Assembly (NCBI GenBank): GCA_009760855.2
Contig: WPIO01000032.1
Span: forward strand, 3,419,001-3,479,000
DNA: 60,000 nucleotides
DNA from: Cristatella mucedo
Taxonomy: Eukaryota > Bryozoa > Phylactolaemata > Cristatellidae
Reading direction: 5' to 3'
Shown: one piece after another, positions 49,430 to 60,000 of the stretch
Layout: each line of letters begins with the position of its first letter
Numbering within the stretch: position 1 is the stretch's first letter
Position numbers and translations under genes: made by a program
The notes under the pieces: generated by a model
The model's database searches: none
What the model was told of the DNA's origin: nothing
The model's input: the letters and a program-made list of their open reading frames with translations, nothing else

Positions 49430-51285
49430 TGTATCTCCATCTGTAACTCCACAAATATATATAATTCATTTATATTTATATAATTCATTTATATAGCGCC
49501 CCAAGAGAACTTAATCTCTATTCAGGCGCTTCACATATGCCTCGGGGCTCGAGCCCACGACCTCAGTCAGACCTTGGTCGGGGCGAGCACCTTAACTGCT
49601 GGACCAAACCAGCTCGGCACAAATCATAAAGTCAACTCCCAACAAGTCAACTCCCAAGTCATAAAGACCACTTGGATGTTACACAGGAGAGTTTTGCATA
49701 GCCCACTCACAGCCTAAGCCGCTTTCGGTACGCATTCGGTAGACGACAGACTTGATCTCAGGCAACAAAGAGAAAGCAAGAAGCATAGCTGAGTCAGGAG
49801 AGCAGTTGAGGTAGTGAGTAGCATGGAAGTAGCAGCTCAGGACCTCTGAAAACGATTTGCCTTAGTCGGTAGCACGAGAGTAGTTATTGTTGCGGAAGAA
49901 TTGTGGAAGCAAGTTCCATAGCCTAGGACCCGCAGAGCTAAAGCTTCTGTTGCCAATGGTCTTTAAGCAGAAGATTAGAACAGCTAATTTATTGTCCACA
50001 CAGGACCTGAGGGCGAAAAGAGGCTGAAACTGGTGCAGCAGTTCAGCTAGGTATAGAGGAGCTAAGCCGTGGCGGGCCTTGTGGGTCAGCGTAAGAACTT
50101 TGCTCTGTATCCGTTTATCAATCGGTAGCCATCCTAGCTCTTTTAGCAAAGGAGACACGTGCTCAAACCTCTGGGACTTGAAGACCAGCCTTACAGCCAT
50201 ATCCATAGTCAGCTGCAGTGGCCTAGTTGCTTTCTTTGGTAGCCCAACCAAAAGGGAATTACAATTATCAAGCCGAGACAGAACTAAGGAGCTAGTTAAA
50301 TTTTTTGCAAGCCACTGTGGAAGACAGCTCCTATTCTTGGATAGGGATCAGACGTGATGGCTAGCTGTAGAAGCAGTCTTCTGAAGGAAGCTTTTAAAGT
50401 TGAGACAGTTGTCGAAAACGACAACTAAATTTCGAGCACGTGGTGATGGTCGCACAACAGCATCACCTATTAAAAGAGCAAAGCCTTTTAATACAGCCAC
50501 ATGCTTAGGGTGTCCTATGAGCAGCAGTTCAGTTTAATCGTCATTTAGTTTCAAGAAATTTCCGAAATCCAGGATTGAATGTCGGCAAGGCAAGCATCCA
50601 GTTTCTCAGTTGCTGCAGCAGATTCCGATGCTTTGAATGGCAAATACATCAGAGGATCGTCATCATAAAAGTGATATCCTACTCCAAGGGCCTTAATCAC
50701 TTTTCCCAGAGGTTGGGTATAAATGGAGAACAGCAAAGGACCGAGTAGAAACCCTTGAGGGACTCCAGAGATGACCAGTCTCGTATATGAGACTTGACCC
50801 CCACGAGACACGGATTGAACACGACCAGACTAGTACGATGTAAACCATGCCAGTGCCTCATCTGCCAGACTGATCGTTGTTCTCAATCGTTCAAGTAGAA
50901 CATCATGATCAATGGTATCGAAGGTAGCTGACAGATCTAACAGAGCTAGGGCAGTGGCATTCCCTTCATCATTGCCACGTAGAATGTCATCGTTAACACG
51001 GAGGAGAGCAGTTTCAGTGGAGCGCTGCCTCTTGAACCCTGATTGAAATGTTTCTGACATTTCATTCTTTTTAATATGTTCAACCAGCTGCTTAGCAACA
51101 ATTTTTTCAAGAATCTTTGATAAAGAATCCTTACTAGCAGGGCGGTTGACATTGGATGCCTCAAAACAAACATCCAACTGACTAGATGTTTGGCATCCAA
51201 AGTAAGTAACATCTCTACGACGGCCATCTGAACATGCCACATGTGAGAGTAAATAAAGAACACTTGCTGCAGTGTTTTGCGGGCA
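49430..51285 (-). mobile_element. LINE lineage B, the longest copy in the window
   Basis: From the minus strand: LSKILEKIVAKQLVEHIKK, SETFQSGFKRQRSTETAL, LALLDLSATFDTIDHDVLLE, GVPQGFLLGPLLFSIYTQPL, then YDDD in place of YADD, and on to LTLTHKARHGLAPLYLAELL. These are fingers, palm and C-terminus of an L2/CR1-like reverse transcriptase. A TAG stop after WFTSY and later stops show the copy is dead. A SINE is inserted near its 3' end. Confidence 0.82.
49457..49625 (-). mobile_element. SINE with tRNA-like head and LINE-type tail, nested in a LINE
   Basis: On the minus strand the head reads GGTCCAGCAGTTAAGGTGC, with box B TGGGCTCGAGCCCC. It passes directly into the LINE tail: GTGAAGCGCCTGAATAGAGA, TTAAGTTCTCTTGGGGCGCT, ATAAATGAATT. 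The flanking LINE sequence continues on either side, as shown by comparison with 29775-29830. Confidence 0.72.
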
Positions 51286-51329
51286 CCTCATTCGGCAGCC
51301 GCTCACTTGGCAGCTAATAGTAACTATAC

Positions 51330-51800
51330 AAATGCTTTTTGTGGTGCACCCTGAAAGAACTGAATCTCTATTCAGGCACTTGCAAAATCGCAGCAAGAGA
51401 AGCAAGGCATAGAAAAAGAGCAAGGCATAGCGCCTAGCTAGGCAAGCATGCAAAAGCACCCAAGTATCACACCTAGAAAACAACATAAAAACATCTACGG
51501 CTGCTGGCAAGAATGACGCCGGGTCAGTAACATGCACCAAATCATTAACGAGTGAAAAAAATACATGGGAAAAGAGGAGTTCACTGGGGCGCTATGCAAA
51601 AGCATACTGCTCTTGCCCCTAGTCACAGCATGTACAGCTTTGTAACACACAAGAACAATTCGCTAAGACAGAGCAAAGGCTGCGTGAAACAGGTAGGTTT
51701 TTAGCATCTTTTTGAATGTCATCAAATCAGGAGATGACGTGTTGTCAATCGGTAGTGAGTTCCAAGCTTTGGGAGCATAGTAAACAAGAAAAGGTCTCCT
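51330..51800 (-). mobile_element. 5'-truncated LINE lineage A
   Basis: The C-terminal segment at 51680-51790 reads YAPKAWNSLPIDNTSSPDLM on the minus strand. The 3' tail ends near 51335. It adjoins the lineage B copy. Confidence 0.6.
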
Positions 51801-51889
51801 CTCACTTTCGGCAGCTACAGTGACAATTCGCAATAAGGCAACAACACAATGTACCCAAAAAACAACTATACTTCATGCTTTCCTTTGGA

Positions 51890-51980
51890 TAATGACTTCC
51901 TTAACTGCACATTTAAAGTGCCCACAAAAAGATTATGTTCTCTGAAGAAGCTATACAAATGCCTTATTATTACTATTAGT
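51890..51980 (+). mobile_element. LINE/SINE 3' tail
   Basis: Tail words ATTTAAAGTGCCCACAAAAA and TTCTCTGAAGAAGCTATACA, then TTATTATTACTATT. Confidence 0.55.
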
Positions 51981-52024
51981 ATGTTAACATTAAGATGAAG
52001 ATAGCAGCAGATACCAGAGACACA

Positions 52025-52195
52025 GGCGCTTGTCCATGGGCATTAGCCCAGGGGTGCTCGCTCTTCACCATCCACTGCGTGGGTTGGAGTCCTGCTGTGG
52101 GCGATCCTATATTGCCATCTGGATGCCGTGGTGATAGCTGTTAAGGCTCTTCTGCCGCTATATAAACGAGGCTGTTGAATCAGCTAACCAATCGC
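52025..52195 (+). mobile_element. tRNA-derived SINE
   Basis: Head GGGCATTAGCCCAGGGGTGC and box B GTTGGAGTCC, then CTATATTGCC, GCTCTTCTGCCGCTATATAA and GAGGCTGTTGAATCAGCTAA. Confidence 0.7.
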
Positions 52196-52786
52196 TGAAT
52201 GAGGGCTACCGCCTGCACACCGAAGACTACTTAGGCTTGAGAAAGCAAGAGAAAACTCGCCACAATAATATCCACTTCGTCTCTGGGGCTTCGAGGCAAA
52301 TGGATTTGTGAACCATCCCTAAATGGATTGGAAAGGCCTTCCGCCGCCCGAGACAGCTCTGTAGACATCCACTGGCATTCGCCGGAAGAAGTGGCTCTGC
52401 ACGTTTGAGAATCATCTAGTGGGAGTGGCTATCCAGGATACGCTGCCGGCAAGAAAACTCTTCTGCTCCACTACAAAAGGTAGGACATTTTCGGCGTGAG
52501 CACCACTCGAGGGGTCGTTGAGGCCAACACTTATGACACACGCCACCAGTAAGAAAGTGACTGACCATTGCTAGTGTCATAGGAATCAAGGATATGAGGT
52601 CTGCATACAAAGTGAGACCCTCGACATCTTCCATTTTCTAGGCATGCTTAGGTTACACCTCAAATTATTCATTGCTGCCTGCAAGATAAATTATGCTTAA
52701 AGAGTTTAGGCAACCCGATATAATGCTTGTTGATCTTCTTGTCTACTGACGTATGCTTAATACAAAAGCATATTAAAGGACAAGTC

Positions 52787-52792
<6 letters not shown>

Positions 52793-52836
<44 letters not shown>
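52793..52836. repeat. (GA)n microsatellite
   Basis: Pure GA run of about 44 bases. Confidence 0.95.
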
Positions 52837-52837
<1 letters not shown>

Positions 52838-52849
52838 AAAGGCTGTGTG

Positions 52850-53100
52850 AAAAAGGTAGATTTTAGCTTCTTTTTCGGTGTCATTAAATCAGTAGATGAC
52901 GTGACCTTAGTCGGGAGTGAGTTCCAAGCGAATTCCAGTTACCATGCTCCAAGCTTTGTGAGCAAAGCAACTAAATAATAAAAATTATAATTTTAAATAT
53001 TACTAAACATGATTATTACAATTATTATATTTAAGACACTAGCATATAGCACCCTCAGATAATTAAAGCTCTTTCTATGCATTTTAACATGTACTGTGCC
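52850..53100 (-). mobile_element. LINE lineage A 3' fragment
   Basis: The C-terminal SLPTKVTSSTDLM-type segment at 52850-52930 is on the minus strand, with a decayed tail at 53030-53100. Confidence 0.5.
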
Positions 53101-54160
53101 TTAACTGTGAGGTCGGCAGCTACTGTGTCACTGTAGTGTGAGGCAAAAACGTGTGCCAAAACCTACACATCAAGCTTTGCTACGGGTAATGCCTTTAAAC
53201 AAGGGCCACCATGCGTGCTTGTAAGGCCAATCGCAGAAGGAGGGCTATCACAAGCTCACCGATGCCACTTATGCTTGAGCTTTATGACTTATGCTACAGA
53301 AAACTCTCCAGCAGAACACCGACTTCGTCTTATTGGCTTCACGGACTTAAATGCAAACATGGATAAATAACATACAAGGATTGCTTAGTGATGGTCAGAC
53401 TGAGCGGTAGTCATAGCAAACACGAAGCACTTCATGCGGCTTTGCAGGCACTGTCGGCCAACTGGCAATATAACTATCTTTAGTATCCACTATGTACATG
53501 AAAAGCTATGACAAGGTATCAGGAACTCGATTCAATTACTAAGAAGTCTAAATGAAGATGTGCATGCCGCTAGCCATGTTAATTGTAACTTTTAGCAAGC
53601 AAAGTCAAAACTGGTCTTGTGGCCACCTGTATATCACTGCCGTCTTTTCAGCTTTCGTCCGGTCCAATTTTTGGCTGCATTTTTGCTAAAACCTCTCATG
53701 CCCACGAGAACCACGTTTGGCAGGTGCATTGTGCAGTGAAAACATTAGTCCTATAAAAACTGCCCGAGGATAGAAGTTGCCTTCTTTTCAAACTGCGACC
53801 TCATTGCCTTTAGGGCAGCGCCTGCGATATACATGACACTTGGCAATCGAGGTGATCAAGCCCCTATCAGTTTTCAAATTTTGAAAGCCGCAATTTCCCT
53901 TTGGAACCTAAGAGATATAAAATATATGAACACATTTTTTCTTGTCACTTGTAGTACTACACATCTCCGTTTCTATTAAGACTGCTGTGATTCTTCTTCG
54001 GCCGCTCTGGCCAATACTGCCCGAGCTGAACGCCAGAGTGTTTTCAACTCTGCAAGTTAGTGTATGTAGGCGAAAGCCGAAGCACAATCATAACGAGAGC
54101 AGATTCAGAATATACGTATCTATACATTTATATTTAATAACAAATATATTCATTATTCAT
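53101..54160. other. Stretch without recognised genes
   Basis: Nothing recognised. It was checked for ASS1 N-terminal exons without finding the SGGLDTS motif. Confidence 0.3.
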
Positions 54161-54163
<3 letters not shown>

Positions 54164-54193
<30 letters not shown>

Positions 54194-55540
54194 TACTTGA
54201 TAAAGCACCCTCAGAGAACTCAATCTCTTTCTAGGCGCTTCACATTTGCTGCAAAGGGAAATGCAATTAAATGGTAAGTAAAATCATGCTTGAAAAATAA
54301 ACAAAATGAATAACATGGTTAGGGGTGACATGCACAAGGTCAGCATGCAAATGTGGTTAGTGGCAGCATGCACAGTGTCAGCACGCTTAGACACATGAAG
54401 GACGAATCACAGGGACCCACTAAATGCTGTCCTAAATAGGTGTGTTTTTAAGTTCCTTTTAAATGTGGTCAGGTCGGGGGATGTTCTGACGCAGGTCGGG
54501 AGGGAGTTCCAGGCTTTGGGAGCTTGTTGTGTCAAAGCAAATATAGTGGAATCAAGGATGGCTAGAAAGGATATCCAGAGCTGGCACTAGGAAAGTATAT
54601 GTAGTTACCTAAAAAGAGTACAAGTGAGTTCCACAGTCTGGGACCAGTAGTGCAAAGCTTTCTGTTGTCAACGATCTTTAAGTGAAAGATTGGAATGGAT
54701 TTATCGTCCAAAAAGGACACGAGTGCACGAGGTAGTTGAATCCTGTTTAGCAATTCAGCTACGAAACATATGAAGGAGCTAACCCATGTTTAGCCTTGTG
54801 GATTGAAGCAAGATTATTTTGCTCTGCAGTCTTTGGTCAAATTAGGAACATCTCAGCTCCTTCAGTCAAGGAGCTACATGGCTGAACTTCTTAGATATAT
54901 TAACCAACTTAAGTCACATTCATGAACAGCTGCAGATTGAAAGTTTTTTGGTAGCTTTTTCAAAACTGAATTATAGTAGTCAGTCTAGAAAGAACCAGGG
55001 AGCTAATACGATCTTTAGCCAATTACTGCTTTAGGTAGTTCCATAAATTGGGAAGGAATCGAACATTGTGTATCTTATATCTATAATTCTGCTTAATGGA
55101 TTACTATCTTCACACTTCAGCTGCAGCCTGAGACCCCCTACCTCGAGGTATCAATAAATTAGCACTAAATTCTAGGTGCAGATGCTGCACAGTGACCCTC
55201 AGATGCAGCCTTTAGCGGCACAGGTATTATTAGTATGTTACATACTGTATGCTTGCCACAAGCCCTAGGCTTGTATGCTTCACTGTTGATGCTTATGCTC
55301 CAGCAGTTCTCAGATAAGCATCAAGGTAGAGCAAGAGACTGGATCCAAATAATTCAAGCGTAATGGCTGTCTGCACTTCAAAATATCTGAAAGGCTAGTT
55401 ATGCAACTCTGGCCAAATATCCTTATCACCTGCTGGCTCAGGTTCACGAGGTACAGAGGGAGTGATACTGAAATGTATTCTGCTGAGATTCCTTGGATGG
55501 CAGCTTTGGTTCCGGCAATCATCCGGTCCATTCATTGGCT
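54164..55540 (-). mobile_element. LINE fragments: lineage A 3' end with (ATT)n, then a second LINE piece
   Basis: 54164-54530 closely matches 35982-36340 (same tail, 3' UTR and C-terminal end). 54560-55100 carries a C-terminal segment, KIVDNRKLCTTGPRLWNSL, of lineage B type. The remainder is decayed. Confidence 0.6.
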
Positions 55541-55672
55541 GCAAATGGTTCTTCTATCCAGGCGATCCGATCCGTGTATACACCCACACTAGTACTCTAC
55601 GGTCCTCTTGTATTATAAGCAAGCAGTTGTGCACAGCAGGATCTCGGGGCCTTCAATCCTCGTACATGTAAC

Positions 55673-55850
55673 AGTAATAATAATAATAATAACACTCTTG
55701 ATAAAGCGTCCTCAGAGGACTCAATCTCTTTCTAGGCGCTTTATATTTGCTGCAAGGGAAACGCGATCGAATGGTGAGTGGAAATATCATGCTTGATAAA
55801 CAACACGAATAACACGGTTAGGGGATCTAGACGCGAAGTCAGCCGATTAC
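55673..55850 (-). mobile_element. LINE lineage A 3' tail with (ATT)n
   Basis: The (ATT)n run and tail on the minus strand resemble 54164-54300. Confidence 0.6.
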
Positions 55851-56139
55851 CGGCATGCAGGAATTTTAGCCTCACAGGCAAGTAAAGACGCGTCGCATTA
55901 TAACCCTTGTAGAGAAAAGGCCATCTGACCACATTTACAGTGTGTCTACGAGCTGAATATCACAAAAATCTGCGGTACGTTTACTAAGCTTCCGCCCCCT
56001 TCCGCCGAGCTCCCTGGAGAAGGGCAAAAACTCATTGCTGTGTTCAGTTGCTCAAATTTCATCTTTTTAAATATTCATAAACGGCAATTTATTTTCACGC
56101 ATAATATTGATAGTCGCCTTATGTAGTCACAGCACGTTA

Positions 56140-56410
56140 TTATGCGCGCTTAAGTTGGCTCTTGGTGCGTTGCGCAGGCGCAGGAAGTTGCCGTCTCCGA
56201 CGGGCTTGTACCGCTTTTAGTTGCCGTGGCCATCGTCCCCCCCGGCGAGTGCGCCCTCGTTGAAAACGGGTATGTGATATTTGGAGGCTTTTCAATGACT
56301 CATTGCCTGCATTTTTGTCAAATGCACTCATCTTTTTGGCTCGTTCATGTCCTGTTACAGCCGCCCAGTGGTGTGTGCGGCGCTCTCCCGGCGTGGGCGC
56401 TTCTGCAATA
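56140..56410 (+). promoter_or_regulatory. CpG-rich 5' end of CSNK2B, probable promoter and noncoding first exon
   Basis: This CG-rich stretch lies 300-570 bases upstream of the CSNK2B coding exon. A good donor, CGG/GTATGT with the exon end at 56269, could close a noncoding leader exon that splices to 56697. The exact transcription start is not visible. Confidence 0.45.
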
Positions 56411-56707
56411 GCAGCGCGTGCGGAAAAGTAGTGAGAATTTCGTGCTGGTATTCCCGTTGGCCTTTTTTATGCCATAATGAACCACAGATGTTTCCAGAGT
56501 CTCCAAGTGAACGCTACCCTTTCTGATTCAAGTGGTTCGACTGTTTGTCCGACCGGCGACTTGCCGTTTATTGCCCGGCCGCCCCATGATACCCTTGCCC
56601 GCCGGCCAGCCGTCGTAGAATCGTCGCGCGGTTCTGTCCTGTATTTGGTATATGTTGCTGCAGAGATTACAGCTGGCTAAGCTGCTTTTGTTACAGGGTC
56701 AGAAACA

Positions 56708-56779
56708 ATGAGTAGCTCAGAGGAAGTATCGTGGATTTCATGGTTCTGTGGACTGAGGGGTAACGAATTCTTCTGCGAG
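56708..56779 (+). CDS. CSNK2B: Casein kinase II regulatory (beta) subunit, first coding exon
   Basis: CK2 beta forms the dimeric core of the CK2 tetramer and directs the catalytic alpha subunits in nucleus and cytoplasm. The ATG at 56708 (context AACA ATG A) opens 24 codons, [15 protein letters not shown] then LRGNEFFCE. As I recall them, these are identical to the human N-terminus and include the autophosphorylated Ser cluster after Met1. The exon ends GAG before GTAAAG in phase 0. The acceptor TTTTGTTACAG ends at 56696, so a noncoding leader exon lies upstream, as in other animals. I found no match to exon 2 (VDEDYIQDKFNLTG) up to 60000, so the rest lies to the right with a first intron longer than 3.2 kb. 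That intron holds a LINE fragment and a perfect inverted repeat. Confidence 0.93.
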
Positions 56780-57299
56780 GTAAAGAAACTATTTGGCTTG
56801 ACCTGCTTATTTTGAATTAAGTATAATGGACCCATTTTCTTGCAATTTTACTTACCGTTGTCCAGTTTATTGATGAAGCCTTGGCTCCAGGAACGTGTTA
56901 CATATTTTAGTTGTACAGCGATTTTTATATGTATATGTGTAGATGTTTTAATGTTTCGAGATCGCGACGGAACTGTAGTAGTTCAAGTGTACGCAAGTGA
57001 AGGGCGATTACTTATCAGTGGCCACTGAATCTTATCTTCTGGCAACAGGTTACTTATCGAAATCATCAAAGCGAAATAAAGGCCTATAGTAGCCATACGA
57101 TGGTTAGCAGCTCGAAATTCCAGATTTATTCTTGTCGGTGCACTACGTATAGCTATTGAGAATGCCTATAGCTATCTTTCAGAGGACTGAAAGGGCACCA
57201 GCGTGGTAACCCACTACAGGGCCATATTTAATTCGAAAGCGCCTAACACTATCGTGTAGACAAAGCTTTCTTCAATCGCGTTAGTATTGATGTAGGATA

Positions 57300-57765
57300 A
57301 GGTGCCAGGTATACACTGGAGAATGCTGCATCGTATCCGACCTCATCAATTCGAACCTGCTCAGGCAGGATACTACATACAAGTTGGTCCATGCATTTAT
57401 GACATCCCTTCTCGGACATCCCTTCTCGAATTCTTTAATTCACTGCTTGAAGATCTACCGGCTTTTGCAGTCAGGCACATGCAATTGGTGCAGCACTGTG
57501 CAGCTAGGCTTGTCTGTTGTTAGTACCTACCTATCAGACCTATTGCCCAACTAGGCAAGGCATTGTACCGCCCTCTCTTCTTACTCAGGTATTATAGCCA
57601 TGCCTTGAACCAACCTCAAATCCCTAATCATATGAGTGCCTTCAGCACTTATGCTCCCAAAGCCTGGAACTCACTCCCGAATGATGTCACGATGCCCCTC
57701 CCGACCTGTAGAAAAATCTAAACAAAATTATCTGCTTTGCCCTAAAAATGGCAAACACTGGTTCA
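57300..57765 (+). mobile_element. LINE C-terminal remnant in CSNK2B intron 1
   Basis: It reads VQHCAARLVC near 57490, then PIAQLGKALYRPLF and FSTYAPKAWNSLPNDVTM, the ORF2 C-terminal region, with stops. A short tandem CATCCCTTCTCGGA lies at 57405. Confidence 0.6.
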
Positions 57766-59470
57766 GACACTTAAGGAAGTAGCAATATATTTGGTCAGTA
57801 GCTGCCATATCCCGATGCACTGGCATGTCGAAAACAAGGAATGTACTGTCTTTGGTGCTGGCTGTGTTTCGAGGCTGGTGCATTAGTGTGTGGAAGATCA
57901 AACATTTCAACTGAGTGGGACGTCAGTGACCAACCGCTGACACATTTCTGAGGAGACAAGCCGGTAAAACAGATAGTTTCCATCCCTAAAAGTGTTAAAG
58001 AACAGTGCACCAATATTCAATGAACTGCGAATGCAAACTGTAGTCCCATTTGTGATCTAAAAGCGTGTTTTGCAGTGTGACGGCACTGGAAAGTGCACAA
58101 AGCAATATTCTACTGCTGAATATAATCAGCTTAGTATGTCGATACCCAATTCGAGATTAGGTGCAGAGTGTAAGTTGGCGTAGTAGCAGCAGAAATAACT
58201 AAAGTGCATCGAATGAAGTAGGTGGTTGAGCAAAACGGCATTACCTCATGCGACTGACAATCGATGTCTCTTTTAGCAGTACCGGCATGCTGCAAGAATC
58301 CCTGACCCCACGGCCCCTCTCGTTAGTAATACATGGATTTCTTTCTCAATACTGAGCACTACTGTAGCTCATGTGAGAGTATTTGCTACATGCTGGCAGC
58401 CATTAAGAAAGTCTATTATAATATTTTAGGTCTCACCTCTTGCTTGCGCAGATAGAGGATTGTGGGGCATCTGACCCTGTTATTGCATCGAAGATGCCCA
58501 GCCGCCTGTGCTGTCTGTCAATGCAGTGCTATCTGCCGAGCTGTTGTGATATACATGTAAATGCCAGGCATATACATGTACCATGCCCTGGATTATCAAC
58601 AAGAAACTGCTGAGAGCCCCTGCCACGAACCGACGAACTGCTGCTGACTGGTACCCGGTGAAGCAAGCAAGCATTGCCATGTCGATGCGCATCTTCGCCA
58701 TCTTCCGAGACACCATCACCATAGCCTTTGTGCTTCCCTCGATGGCGCATGATAGTGTCATATCCCATACCGTGATGTTCACATTATAAGCATCACTTTT
58801 CGGTCACAGTATAAGCATCCAGATGGGCTTTAATTGGGGAAGTTTGGATCATTTTTAGGCAAGGTAGCCCTGTTTTCAAAGTTCTATGTTGGTTGTCAAT
58901 GGTGCTGGTTCACTTTGATTTTAACCTTAGAATTAGTTCTGCCTGCTATTTGCATGTTTAAATGGTTAAGTTGTCACTAGTTTTGTGAAGATTTTTAGCA
59001 TCCATTCTGGGGGGGGGGGTCATGATTTTCTGGACAGTGTGTATGTGTGCTTGTGTGTGCAGTCCTGGCCCGAAAATGCTCTTATAAGGTACATTTATAA
59101 AGCCGCATGCTCTGTTGTGTGCCATTCTCCTGTCACCGGCCTAGCTGTTTTTTTAATGTGCCAGTGGTGGAAGCAGTTTACCGAACTTACCGTGGTAAAG
59201 CCTAGTGGGATGCATTCTCACCAGATCTTCTATGGGTGGCTGATTTCTGGTAAACCAGCTAGTACTAGCCCTTTCGTGGCTGCTCGATGCTGACTTGGAG
59301 CTGTGCTTTATGCAGAAGTCTGGCCTGCACACTTTGTGCATTTACGATTACCACTAGCCAATGTTCCTGTCATTGTCGTTGGTGCTGTAGTATTATTGAC
59401 TCGTTGTTTTGTTGCTTCTGCTGCCTGTGAAATTCTACACGATTAGAGTCTGAGCTCCCGGATCCCAATT
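57766..59470. other. CSNK2B intron 1, no exon recognised
   Basis: Opposed open frames at 58480-58790 have a hydrophobic run on the minus strand but no family match. A 10-base G run lies near 59010. Confidence 0.35.
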
Positions 59471-59479
59471 CGTGGTGCT

Positions 59480-59596
59480 ATGTGAGTTCGTTTAGCAGTA
59501 GTTGTCCTGTGACTATTTTGCTAGCGATACTGCCATAATAAGGCAGTATCGCTAGCAAAATAGTCACAGGACAACTACTGCTAAACGAACTCACAT
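59480..59596. repeat. Perfect inverted repeat, 55-bp arms, 7-base loop
   Basis: 59480-59534 is the exact reverse complement of 59542-59596, with spacer ATAATAA. Identity stops abruptly outside the arms. No coding potential or known element was recognised within it. Confidence 0.95.
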
Positions 59597-60000
59597 GTAT
59601 ATACCCTGTTTTAGCAGCATCAAGTTGATAGTATGAAGGGGGGGTGGGCCTTTTACGATGGTAGCTGTGTTGTAGCTGTTGCAGTGTATCGCCTAGTTTG
59701 CAGAAAGGATGACAAAACTCCTATGCTTGCTATTTGGTCGTCTAGACGTTGTACTGGCAAAGGCTAAGGAACCCCATGCTTAAAATCCACATAAATGGAT
59801 AAAAAAAGCCTGCCGTCTGTTGGAGGAGGATACGATATCCACTGGCATGACATGGCGATGCCTGTGATACCCACTGACAGCCTTTTATCGCCTCTATGGC
59901 AAGGCATGAGCTGGATTGACCAGAAATTTATTTCGTTTTCTCAGGGCAGTAAACTAGTGTTGTATATCATTTATGACGAGGTTTACCAGTAAAGATCACG

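Overview
This is nuclear DNA from an animal. The genes are split into short exons by GT-AG introns, and the space between exons is filled with 5'-truncated non-LTR retrotransposons, tRNA-derived SINEs and long TC, CA and ATT microsatellites. There is no operon structure. The LINEs are L2/CR1-type with (ATT)n 3' ends, which points to an invertebrate or basal chordate. I cannot resolve the phylum.

Five genes were recognised by translating exons and matching them from memory to known families, with splice phases checked at every junction I could find. From left to right: DDAH (minus strand, first two coding exons at 3531-3250 and 469-367, running off the left edge); MRPS2 (plus, four exons, 10624-15055, complete); a BBOX1-like gamma-butyrobetaine dioxygenase (minus, seven exons, 37165-20616, complete); ASS1, argininosuccinate synthase (minus, pieces between 49224 and 44688, with the N-terminal half and two middle exons not found and one exon broken); and CSNK2B (plus, first coding exon at 56708-56779, running off the right edge). 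A sixth, unrecognised gene is predicted at 17089-15460 (minus, three exons in phase, small single-pass membrane protein). It is convergent with MRPS2.

Layout: 0-4 kb DDAH and its promoter side. 4-9.7 kb LINE remnants and TC repeats. 10-15 kb MRPS2, whose large third intron holds a degenerate LTR-type element and a LINE tail. 15.4-17.1 kb the small membrane gene. 17-20 kb mostly unique spacer. 20-37 kb BBOX1-like, with introns full of SINEs and LINEs. 37-44 kb a CpG-rich block, LINE remnants, a compound TA/CA microsatellite and a 21-bp minisatellite. 44.7-49.2 kb ASS1 pieces. 49.4-55.9 kb a dense LINE block with a nested SINE. 56-60 kb the CSNK2B 5' end and a striking perfect 55-bp inverted repeat.

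Functionally, DDAH makes citrulline from methylarginines, ASS1 uses citrulline to rebuild arginine, and BBOX makes carnitine, whose precursor comes from trimethyllysine. Three of the six loci therefore act on methylated or arginine-related amino acids. Whether that neighbourhood is meaningful or chance cannot be decided from one window. DDAH2 and CSNK2B are also close neighbours in the human MHC class III region.
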